Source: Candidatus Wallbacteria bacterium
Lineage (GTDB): Bacteria; Muiribacteriota; UBA6191; JACPRK01
NCBI GenBank assembly: GCA_016199905.1
Contig: JACQFU010000024.1
Span: 1 to 14,164, forward strand
Direction of reading: 5' to 3'
DNA length: 14,164 nucleotides
Program-made: the position numbers and the translations under genes
Part shown: positions 7,342-13,725 of the stretch, piece after piece
Numbering within the stretch: the first letter of the stretch is position 1
Layout: every line of letters starts with the position of its first letter
Notes under the pieces: generated by a model
The model's database searches: none
Told to the model about the DNA's origin: nothing
Seen by the model: only the letters and a program-made list of their open reading frames with translations

Positions 7342-8529
7342 ATGGCCGCCGACATCGATTTCGAGGAACTCTCCCGACGCCTGAACGACCCCGCGCTCCT
7401 CATCCTCAATGTCCTAAAGAAGGAGGCCTACGACGAGGCCCACATCCCGGGTTCCGTACATCTTCCAGTGGACGAGCTGCGCGCCGGCATCGGCCTCATC
7501 GCGCCCGACCGGCGCCGCGAGATCGTCGTCTACTGCGGAGGACCTACCTGACCGCTGTCCCGGCGGGCGGTCGGCCTGCTAGAGGAGATGCAGTACACGC
7601 GCGTGCGCGAGTACCCCGGCGGCATCCGAGAGTGGAAAGAGCGATTGGGGCCTTTGCTCTCCGCCCCGGCGGCCGCTCCGGCGCGGCCATCAGGTGCCAC
7701 CTGCAGCCCGGACGAACGGCTTCGGTCGTTGCCGGCGGCGCTGATCTGCAGGCTTTCGGACCTCACGTTCGAAGCGTTGCTGGGCGCCTGGCTGGGAGTC
7801 GTGCTCGGCTCGGCCCTGCTCTACTTCGCGCTGGATCTGGCCGGTGCCGCCGGGCTGCGGGAAGCTAATCTGCCCGTCGCGGCCGACCTGGCTGGGTTTG
7901 GAACCGCGATCTACTTCAGTTTCATGACGGCCACTTCCGTCGGCTTCGGAGAGGTGACTCCCGTGGGCCTGGCGCGCGTCATCGCCATCGCGGAGAGCGT
8001 GGCGGCCCTGCTGCTGTTCGGCTGCCTCGTTTCCAAGCTGGTCTCTCGCCGCCAGGAGAGCCTGACGGAGGAGATCCATCGCATCGCTTTCGAGAACCGG
8101 CTCGGGCGAGTGCTGATGAACCTCAACCTGGTGCGCTCGGAGCTGGAGACGATCTCCGCGGCCGCGGCCGCCGATGCCACCGACGGCGAGCAGAGGTTGT
8201 CGCGCCTCGAAAGCGCGGCCACGATCCTGATGACCGAGCTGCGGGCCATCCACGACTTGCTCTACCGCCCGCAGAAGCTGCCGGAGGAGACGATCCTCGA
8301 GTCGATCCTCTCGAGCGTCGCCGTCTCTCTGCGTCAGCTGGGCTCGGTTGTCGAGTCGCAGCCCGCCGTACGCACTCGCTCGGCTGCCTTCGAGGTCACG
8401 CTGGGCGCGATCGGCCGAGTGGCCAGCGAGATCTGCGGGGAGTGCGTGCCGAGGGAGTACGCGCCCCACTTGAAGGCCCAGATGGATCGCGTTCAAGGAC
8501 TGGCTCGCGGACTGACGGCGGCTGCATGA
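7342..8529 (+). CDS. Rhodanese domain fused to 2-TM potassium-channel-like protein, with in-frame TGA (possible selenocysteine)
   Basis: One frame, 395 codons, is interrupted only by TGA at 7549-7551 (codon 70). Residues 1-105 are a rhodanese: EAHIPGSVHLP, then IVVYCGGPT with the catalytic-loop Cys65, stop/Sec70, then PLSRRAVGLLEE and VREYPGGIREW. Related rhodaneses carry C-x4-C-P-x-S here (from memory), so the TGA replaces the second Cys. Residues 144-234 form an ion-channel module: helix 1 (LLGAWLGVVLGSALLYF), pore segment with filter TSVGFGE (198-204), helix 2 (VIAIAESVAALLLFGCLV). Residues 235-395 are cytosolic, helical and charged. Potassium selectivity is inferred from the filter; gating by sulfur or redox state through the rhodanese is speculation. 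If TGA is a true stop, a 69-aa truncated rhodanese results and the channel could only start at ATG 7588, whose GAGGAG directly abuts it. Conservation on both sides of TGA argues for readthrough, very recent mutation or sequencing error. Confidence 0.75.
7548..7574 (+). other. Hairpin containing the in-frame TGA (SECIS candidate, off-geometry)
   Basis: CTGACCGCT (7548-7556) pairs with GGCGGTCGG (7566-7574): 9 bp including two G-U pairs, enclosing a 9-nt loop that begins with G. Bacterial SECIS hairpins also follow or include the UGA and have a G early in the loop, but their loop usually lies about 16-37 nt beyond the UGA; here it starts 5 nt after it. GC-rich DNA forms such stems by chance, so support is weak. 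Confidence 0.25.
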
Positions 8530-8675
8530 ATCGCGGCCTTGGTGCAAGTGCTAGAACTCCTCCGGAGACTCGGCGTGCGCAAGCCAGAGCAGACTCTCCT
8601 CGGTTTGGCCGTCGACTCCGCTGTCGCGTACCTTCCCAGGTCCGTAGAACAGGATTGAGGCGAGTCCGCGCCTGC
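8530..8675. other. Intergenic region without a recognisable gene
   Basis: The sequence between the channel gene and the kinase promoter shows no plausible coding frame on either strand. A weak -35-like TTGAGG sits at 8655-8660, 15 bp before the kinase -10 box. I see no terminator hairpin with a T tract. Confidence 0.4.
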
Positions 8676-8681
8676 TAGGAT
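8676..8681 (+). promoter_or_regulatory. Leaderless-type -10 box (TAGGAT) of the kinase gene
   Basis: TAGGAT is followed by 6 nt and then GTG 8688, the same geometry as at 7330 and 11738. No Shine-Dalgarno sequence is present before this start. Confidence 0.45.
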
Positions 8682-8687
8682 GGTGCG

Positions 8688-10940
8688 GTGGTCCCTGCCG
8701 CTGCTCGATCGGTGATACCTGAGACCCTCGGTCCGTATCGCATCGTCGAGATTCTTGGCGCCGGGGCCATGGGAGTGGTGTACCGGGCAGTTCACGATGA
8801 GTTGCAACGGTCCGTCGCAATCAAGGTTCCGTCGATCGACTCGCCGGAGCTGATCGCGCGCTTCGTGCGGGAGGGCAGGATACTCGCCAGGCTCGAGCAT
8901 CCGAACTTGGTCCGCGTCTACGATGTGGGTGAGGCGGCCGGGCGGCCCTACATCGTCTTCGAGTTCGTTGTCGGACATACGCTCCGCGCGCTATCGGCCC
9001 AGGGCAAGCTGACACCAGGCGTCGCCTGCCGACTCGTGGCCCAACTGCTGGAGGGGCTGGGTCACGCGCATGCCCACCAGGTGCTGCATCGCGACGTGAA
9101 AGCAGAGAACGCGCTGGTCACGAGCGAAGGTCTCGTCAAGCTGGCCGACTTCGGAATCGCCCGCTCGGAGGCCGAATCGGGAGGGACCCAGCTGGGTGTT
9201 CTGATGGGGACGCCGGCCTACATGTCGCCGGAGCAGGCGCAAGGTCTGCCGCTCGACCTGCGATCCGACCTCTACTCGGCGGGAGTGGTTCTCTTCGAAC
9301 TGCTCACGGGCAGCCTCCCGTTCAGCGCCGATGACGTTGGCGAGCTCCTGAGGATGCAGATCCGGCAAGCGCCGCCGGGGCTGCGATCGCTGGCGCCGGA
9401 CGCATCTCCAGCCCTGGCCGCCGTCGTGGCGCGGGCGCTTTCCAAAAGGCGGGAGGATCGGTATCCGAACGCTGAAAGTTTCGTCGCCGAGTTGAAGTCG
9501 ACGGCCGGAATCGAAGAGCTCGAGACGCTCCCGCCTGAAGTGTTGGAGGCCGCGGTCCGGGCCGGGGGCCAGACTATCGCCGGCGTCGTTGCTCCGTCTC
9601 CCGACGTAGGCCGCGCCGGGTCGAGGACCCGCTCGGGTGTGACCCGCGCCGCCAGCCGCACGCAGGTCGCAGCTGGCAAGACAGCACCTGGGCCCGGGCC
9701 AACCGCGCCGAGTCGAGTCGGATGGAGGGCTCTGCTGGCCGTCGCCGCGCTGCTTTCCTGCGGCATTGTCCTCGTGGCACAGCGGACTGTTCGGGCCCGC
9801 CCGGAGCCGATCGCCGCGGCTGAAAAGGCGGCCGCCTTTCCCGACGTCCGGATCGAGATGATCGAGTGGACCTACTCGGCGGCGGATCGCCAGCTCACGT
9901 CGCGGTGGCATCTCTCCAGACCTGTCTCAACCGGGTTCAGAATCGGCTCGCTGGAGTCCTCCGCGTCCAGCGCGAGCCCTTCAGCTCTGGGGCAAGCGAC
10001 CTTCCGGTATGTTCCTGGCAGCCCGTTCCGGCTCGCGATTCTGCGAAGCGACGGCGGTCCGGAACCGCTCGTCACCCAGGCGGAGCTCTTGCGGGACGTC
10101 CGGGCCACTGGCGAACGGCTGACCCGCACGCTGCGAGAGTTCTGGTCGCGGACGGCGTTGACCGATCGGCAGTTCACCAACGACGTGATGCGCGCGGCCG
10201 GTAAGTGGCCCATTCCCCCCTCTCGCAAGCTCGTAGCCTCCCGGCAGATCGAAGCGCTTCTGCGCGACAGGATGCATGTGCTGGATGCGGTGCGTCCATT
10301 TCTGGCGCTGGCACCGCTGTTCTTCGACTCTGCCGAGATCCCGGTGGGCGTTCGCCGCAGCCTCTACAAAGTCCTCGCGCCGCTGGAGTTGGCCGACAGC
10401 GTCACGACTCTCTTGGGGCTGCCCTATGCCTTCGGCCGGGAGATCGCCGGGAGCACCGGTTCCCGGCTGCGCCAGGAGCTACTCCCCGACGTGAAGGAGA
10501 TGAAGAACTACGGCTACGACTCCAGGTCCGGCGACCAGCCGTTCTTGCTGCTCGGGAAGACCGTCCCCCTGAAGCTGCCAAAGCCCGCCACGGTAGGGGA
10601 ACTGCTGGTGGGAGCAGAGTACAAGTTCGATTCGCACGCGATTCTCAAGCTGGTGGTGAGCGGCCTTCCCGTTTACTTCTCCAGGCTCCCCGCGTCGTAC
10701 TACACGAAGGCCTTCGAGATGCCACTGGAAAGGGTGCTCCAGGACGGCATGCTCTTGCCTCAGAAGCATCAGAAGCTCGCGGAAGCTCGGTGCACGGTGG
10801 CCGCCCACCGCCTCGAGCCTGAAATGGTTTCGCTCGACGGCGACGCGGCGATGGAGATCAGCCAGATCCACCTCTCCCGGCCGACGCTAATCGATGCCGA
10901 CCGCGTCTGGATGATCTGGCTCGGGTTCAGCGCTCGTTGA
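8688..10940 (+). CDS. Membrane-anchored PknB-family Ser/Thr protein kinase with unique C-terminal sensor-like domain
   Basis: A 750-aa protein. Residues 17-270 are a complete Hanks-type kinase: glycine loop GAGAMG (24-29), Lys46 in VAIK, catalytic HRD (134-136) with K138 and N141, DFG (154-156), and MGTPAYMSPE (173-182). A Pro/Thr/Arg-rich linker follows (about 275-344), rich in possible autophosphorylation sites. One membrane helix spans about 345-365 (WRALLAVAALLSCGIVLVAQ). Residues 370-750 should lie outside the cytoplasmic membrane; they contain WTYSAADRQLTSRWHLSRP early and NYGYDSRSG later and match no PASTA, WD40, TPR or Sel1 domain I know. GTG 8688 is chosen from the leaderless -10 box and because kinase homology begins 15 residues in. 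It is monocistronic as far as visible. The kinase call is very sure; the signal sensed is unknown. Confidence 0.93.
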   Translation: MVPAAARSVIPETLGPYRIVEILGAGAMGVVYRAVHDELQRSVAIKVPSIDSPELIARFVREGRILARLEHPNLVRVYDVGEAAGRPYIVFEFVVGHTLRALSAQGKLTPGVACRLVAQLLEGLGHAHAHQVLHRDVKAENALVTSEGLVKLADFGIARSEAESGGTQLGVLMGTPAYMSPEQAQGLPLDLRSDLYSAGVVLFELLTGSLPFSADDVGELLRMQIRQAPPGLRSLAPDASPALAAVVARALSKRREDRYPNAESFVAELKSTAGIEELETLPPEVLEAAVRAGGQTIAGVVAPSPDVGRAGSRTRSGVTRAASRTQVAAGKTAPGPGPTAPSRVGWRALLAVAALLSCGIVLVAQRTVRARPEPIAAAEKAAAFPDVRIEMIEWTYSAADRQLTSRWHLSRPVSTGFRIGSLESSASSASPSALGQATFRYVPGSPFRLAILRSDGGPEPLVTQAELLRDVRATGERLTRTLREFWSRTALTDRQFTNDVMRAAGKWPIPPSRKLVASRQIEALLRDRMHVLDAVRPFLALAPLFFDSAEIPVGVRRSLYKVLAPLELADSVTTLLGLPYAFGREIAGSTGSRLRQELLPDVKEMKNYGYDSRSGDQPFLLLGKTVPLKLPKPATVGELLVGAEYKFDSHAILKLVVSGLPVYFSRLPASYYTKAFEMPLERVLQDGMLLPQKHQKLAEARCTVAAHRLEPEMVSLDGDAAMEISQIHLSRPTLIDADRVWMIWLGFSAR

Positions 10941-11050
10941 CACTGGAGTAGGTCTCGCTGCATGCAACCCGTCTCGCCGGCCTCACCCCCGGCAGCGGAC
11001 TACTCCACACACGACGCCCAGATCACTGCCACCTTTTTCGGATCTCACCC
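10941..11050. other. Intergenic region downstream of the kinase gene
   Basis: No gene is seen on either strand. The stretch ends in a run of C residues just before the 28-bp palindrome. No intrinsic terminator is evident for the kinase transcript. Confidence 0.35.
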
Positions 11051-11078
11051 CCTGTTATGTTGAGCTCAACATAACAGG
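11051..11078. promoter_or_regulatory. Perfect 28-bp palindrome, probable operator overlapping a ribosome binding site
   Basis: The half-site CCTGTTATGTTGAG is followed by its exact reverse complement, centred on GAGCTC, with no mismatch over 28 bp. The right arm runs into AGGAGG (11076-11081), an ideal Shine-Dalgarno sequence placed 7 nt before a TTG at 11089. This would let a dimeric regulator or an RNA hairpin block expression of what follows. No T tract follows, so it is not an intrinsic terminator. Confidence 0.6.
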
Positions 11079-11334
11079 AGGTCTGGAGTTGGACTGCCCT
11101 TGTGCCCGTAGGCATTCGGCGCGTTCCACACTTCGCTTACCTGGTTCCGTCCTGCTCGAACGGTGCTCTGTACTCCGCTGGCGGATTCAAGCAGTCAAGT
11201 GGAACGGAGGGTTCACTGACCTTACAGAGAAACGCGCGCAGCATACGTTTCAGGCGGATTTCGCGAACGTAGAATGCCCTTCGAAGGCGTTCCTTTGCTC
11301 CTCGATCCACCAGGTAAGACTCCTGCTGAGCCTC

Positions 11335-11607
11335 ATGAACGCCCCGATCGTCATTCAACACTACAGAGGATGCAGGAGAGCGAAGGAGGAGATTGAGAAC
11401 CGGTGTCTTCCCTTCTACGACCCGGAGTGCCGCAAGTTGGCCCCGGATGGGAGCGAGTATGAGTTGACCATCCCGTACGAGGACGAGGCAGACCTGGACA
11501 GGCAAATCGAGGAGATGCTGAAGGAGATCGGCAGCATCGCCGAAGGCAGGTACTGCTTCGCCGAAAGCGATGTTCATGCGGTGGACGATCCGGAGCGAAC
11601 GTGGTGA
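11335..11607 (+). CDS. Small acidic hypothetical protein, 90 aa
   Basis: The C-terminal two thirds look clearly coding: YELTIPYEDEADLDRQIEEM, an amphipathic acidic segment, then IGSIAEGRYCFAESDVHAVD and a Trp terminus. It resembles small uncharacterised proteins with a TIPY...LDR..., CF.E.DV layout that I recall only loosely, so no function is given. The start is uncertain: ATG 11335 has no good ribosome binding site, whereas the same frame opens at TTG 11089, 7 nt behind a perfect AGGAGG, and would give 172 aa. The extra 82 residues are Cys/Arg/Ser-rich and look less like protein, so the short form is listed. It has three Cys residues in its N-terminal half. The next gene has its own promoter, so this is probably a single-gene unit under the upstream palindrome. 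Confidence 0.5.
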   Translation: MNAPIVIQHYRGCRRAKEEIENRCLPFYDPECRKLAPDGSEYELTIPYEDEADLDRQIEEMLKEIGSIAEGRYCFAESDVHAVDDPERTW

Positions 11608-11713
11608 GCCCCTTCGCCCGGCCTACCCCGGTTTTCTGCTCCCAGGCTACTCGCGGACCAGACTAGCTCAACGCCGGCAGCCAGAACTTTCCTGGGAAGA
11701 CTGAACTAATACG
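11608..11713. other. Short intergenic region with a weak inverted repeat
   Basis: TCCCAGG (near 11640) and CCTGGGA (near 11692) are complementary 7-mers about 45 bp apart. Nothing else is recognised before the promoter of the DUF6932 gene. Confidence 0.25.
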
Positions 11714-11747
11714 TTGCGTCTATGACTAACACAACATTATAATTGTG
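11714..11747 (+). promoter_or_regulatory. Leaderless promoter with overlapping operator dyad
   Basis: TTGCGT (11714-11719), an 18-bp spacer and a perfect TATAAT (11738-11743) are followed by 6 nt and ATG 11750, so the mRNA should start at or next to the start codon. CACAA (11730-11734) and TTGTG (11743-11747) form a dyad with an 8-bp spacer covering the -10 box, a natural site for autorepression by the XRE protein encoded second in the operon. Confidence 0.65.
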
Positions 11748-11749
11748 GT

Positions 11750-12190
11750 ATGATACCGGCTTTCGATCGTCGGGGGAACCTCCCGCCCGGGATCCACAAA
11801 GCGAGCTGGGAAGAGCTTGCCCGGCGGTATGGAACCACTCCACATCGGCAGAAGCTGCTTTCAGGCCTGGAGGCGGCTTGCCAGGAACTCCGGCGGGCCG
11901 GCTGCCGAAGAGTCTACGCGGACGGGAGCTTCGTAACGTCGAAAGGGGTTCCAGCGGACTTCGATGGATGCTGGAGTGTCGGCGAGACGGACCTATCGAA
12001 GCTGGATCCGGTGCTGCAGGATCTATCCAGCGGGCGCGCGGCCCAGAAGGCGAAGTACTTCGGTGGGCTCTTTCCTGCCGAACTGCCCGAAGGAGCCACG
12101 GGCAAGAGCTTCCTGGAGTTCTTCCAGAGGGACAGACGGACGAGAGAGGCAAAGGGGATCGTGGAGCTGAAACTGGAGGAGATGCCGTGA
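11750..12190 (+). CDS. DUF6932-family protein, nucleotidyltransferase-like; first gene of a TA-like pair
   Basis: The 146-aa protein matches the small uncharacterised DUF6932 family: FDRRGNLPPGIHKASWEEL near the N-terminus, then RRVYADGSFVTSKGVPADFD (53-72), RAAQKAKYFGGLFPAE and the C-terminal FLEFFQRDRRTREAKGIVEL. The GS followed by DxD (Gly59-Ser60, Asp70, Asp72) has the look of a minimal nucleotidyltransferase active site. ATG 11750 fits the family N-terminus and the leaderless promoter. Its stop overlaps the start of the XRE gene in GTGA, so the two are translated together. Such pairing with a DNA-binding partner suggests a toxin-antitoxin or stress module, but which member is toxic is unknown; this is inference from layout and residue pattern. 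Confidence 0.8.
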   Translation: MIPAFDRRGNLPPGIHKASWEELARRYGTTPHRQKLLSGLEAACQELRRAGCRRVYADGSFVTSKGVPADFDGCWSVGETDLSKLDPVLQDLSSGRAAQKAKYFGGLFPAELPEGATGKSFLEFFQRDRRTREAKGIVELKLEEMP

Positions 12191-12639
12191 TTCGAAATGA
12201 ACGGGAGTACCGCATCACGAAAGGGGCAGCGAACCGATTCGAGGAGACGCTAGCGCTGATGGGACGTGAGCGCGCAAGCTCGAAGCTCACGCCAGAAAAG
12301 CAGAAGCTGGTCCGGGAGGCCGTGTTGAGCCAGCTCGAGGACTTGAATAACCAGGTGCGGGCTTACGAGCGGCTGAAGTCGGGCCGACGTCGACACCTGC
12401 AAGCCAAGTCGATCGAGGAGTTGGCCGACGTTCTCATCCAGGCCCGGATCGCGCTCGGACTGACGCAAAAGGAACTGGCGGAGCGCCTGGCGGTAAAGGA
12501 GCAGCAGGTGCAACGCTACGAAGCGACCAGATATGCAGCGGCGAGTCTCGGCCGGGTCAGCGAAGTCGCCCAGGCGCTAGGGCTGCAGGTGTCGGTCGGC
12601 GTGCCGCTTCCCAGGCGTGGTGAGGAACGTCGACGATAG
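12187..12639 (+). CDS. XRE-family helix-turn-helix protein, partner of the DUF6932 gene
   Basis: A 150-aa protein. Residues 1-75 are charged and mostly helical (NEREYRITKGAANRFEETL, then SQLEDLNNQVRAYERLKSG), probably a dimerisation or partner-binding region. Residues 83-134 are a Cro/CI-type HTH: IQARIALGLTQKELAERLAV with the recognition helix EQQVQRYEATRYAAAS. GTG 12187 is chosen because GGAGGA lies 6 nt upstream and the codon overlaps the preceding TGA (GTGA). It is the likely antitoxin/autorepressor, acting on the CACAA-N8-TTGTG dyad at 11730-11747. The C-terminal tail is short and Arg-rich. Family assignment is firm; the role comes from context. Confidence 0.85.
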   Translation: MIRNEREYRITKGAANRFEETLALMGRERASSKLTPEKQKLVREAVLSQLEDLNNQVRAYERLKSGRRRHLQAKSIEELADVLIQARIALGLTQKELAERLAVKEQQVQRYEATRYAAASLGRVSEVAQALGLQVSVGVPLPRRGEERRR

Positions 12640-12841
12640 GGCAGGGGACGTGAAAGCGCGATCGCCGGCCGCCCCCACGCTGGCACCGGAAGCTCCGCAA
12701 ACTCCGAGATCCAAACGATCCCGCCGAGTTCGACTTGCCAATTCCTTAACACGGTTTTCTGTTCCATTGCTACTTAAAGGCCGGGATCGGGTCCCCCAGG
12801 CGTCTGCCTCGCTTTCGAGGACGCAAGCTCGAGACGGCCAA
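12640..12841. other. Intergenic region between convergent genes
   Basis: Roughly 200 bp with no plausible gene on either strand. It includes a locally A/T-richer patch (about 12735-12780). No clear terminator hairpin was found. Confidence 0.35.
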
Positions 12842-13639
12842 TCAGGGCGTCGTGTTCGGTTTCTGTGCGTCCTCGGAGGGCTGAGCCACGATCGCGGGCA
12901 GGTCGAGGCGTCGGCCCAGCATTTGCGCCACACGCTCGGCCGTGCTTCGAAGGCGAGGCGGGATGGCCGGAGGCACTCCTTCGTTCACCAGCTCCCAGAA
13001 GACGGCATCGCCGAGTTGCAGCGTGCGTCCGTCTTTCGTGCGGGCTTCCAGGGTCCACTCGTAACCGGCTCCGTGCGTCTTGGCGGCGTCACACTTCACC
13101 GCGTTCAGCCCAACGCTTGCGAGCTCGTCGAAGCTGGCCTCCGGCGTCAGTGTCTTGAAGCCGAGAAAGGATCTGTGGAGCCAGATCCGCCGGCTTCGGG
13201 CGTCCACGATGCGATAGTCGGAGAGGGCCATTCGCCAGGCGGCACAGACCGTCGCGGCCAACGCGAAGACGGCGAAGCCGCCGAAGGAGGGCCCCGTGTA
13301 ACGGCCGTGGGTAGCGCCGGCCAGACTCTGCAAGGCCAGGATACCGAAGACCAAGGCGAGCGCGTACGCGATCCATGCGCGCTGCGAGGTGAAGTCACCC
13401 ACATAGGCTTGCGGACCGGGGGAAGGACTTGAAGGCGGACTCTCGATCCATTCGACTCCACGGCGCGAGGCACGGTCCTCCTTGAAGCGCATCGAGCGGC
13501 AACCGTGCACGGCGCAGCGGCCGTTGGTGGCGAAACAGCCCCGGTGATGAGGGGCCTCGCAGTCGCAGCACCAGACGCAGCCAGGTGCCGCGTTCTCCGA
13601 GCAAACGGCACACTTGCCGGATGGGGTCGAGGGGGCCAC
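12842..13639 (-). CDS. Membrane protein with N-terminal RING-like zinc domain
   Basis: A 265-aa protein. Residues 10-47 hold a dense Cys/His cluster (C10, C13, C21, C24, C25, C27, H31, H32, C35, C42, H45, C47), with APHHRGC and GRCAVHGC resembling prokaryotic RING-like treble-clef domains. A Pro/Ser linker follows (66-77), then two membrane helices (about 88-108 and 117-137), and a C-terminal cytosolic domain that looks like a PH-like or YdbT-type beta sandwich (YRIVDARSRRIWLHRSFLGF). The start is GTG 13639; a TATCGT box lies 7 nt before it on the minus strand, again leaderless-like, with no Shine-Dalgarno sequence. RING-like domains in bacteria are thought to mediate protein contacts or Ub-like chemistry; no E1/E2-like genes are visible here, so function is open. 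Confidence 0.75.
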   Translation of the reverse strand: MAPSTPSGKCAVCSENAAPGCVWCCDCEAPHHRGCFATNGRCAVHGCRSMRFKEDRASRRGVEWIESPPSSPSPGPQAYVGDFTSQRAWIAYALALVFGILALQSLAGATHGRYTGPSFGGFAVFALAATVCAAWRMALSDYRIVDARSRRIWLHRSFLGFKTLTPEASFDELASVGLNAVKCDAAKTHGAGYEWTLEARTKDGRTLQLGDAVFWELVNEGVPPAIPPRLRSTAERVAQMLGRRLDLPAIVAQPSEDAQKPNTTP

Positions 13640-13725
13640 GATGCTGACGATACCAGGGTCTCAGGCAAGACGCTTCCCGGACGCGCTTCCTCGGCAACCG
13701 CCCTGCCATGAAAGAATGGGGGCCG

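Noticed and set aside
7326..7868. Epimerase continuing to 7868
   Set aside because: The frame is open but epimerase similarity stops near 7320, and the rhodanese-channel gene occupies the same DNA in another frame.
8493..8978. Minus-strand 161-codon frame upstream of the kinase
   Set aside because: Overlaps the kinase N-terminal region and its promoter; no motif or ribosome binding site.
10205..10822. 205-codon plus-strand frame inside the kinase gene
   Set aside because: Ala/Arg/Gly-rich out-of-frame shadow of the kinase C-terminal domain.
11051..11078. Palindrome as an intrinsic terminator of the kinase transcript
   Set aside because: No T tract follows, it lies 110 bp past the kinase stop, and a strong ribosome binding site overlaps its right arm.
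11137..11577. 146-codon minus-strand frame opposite the small acidic gene
   Set aside because: The plus frame has the coherent TIPYEDEADLDRQIEEM segment; the minus frame lacks any start signal and looks like its antisense shadow.
12617..13432. 271-codon plus-strand frame opposite the RING-like gene
   Set aside because: No domain and shadow composition; the minus frame has zinc ligands and two membrane helices.
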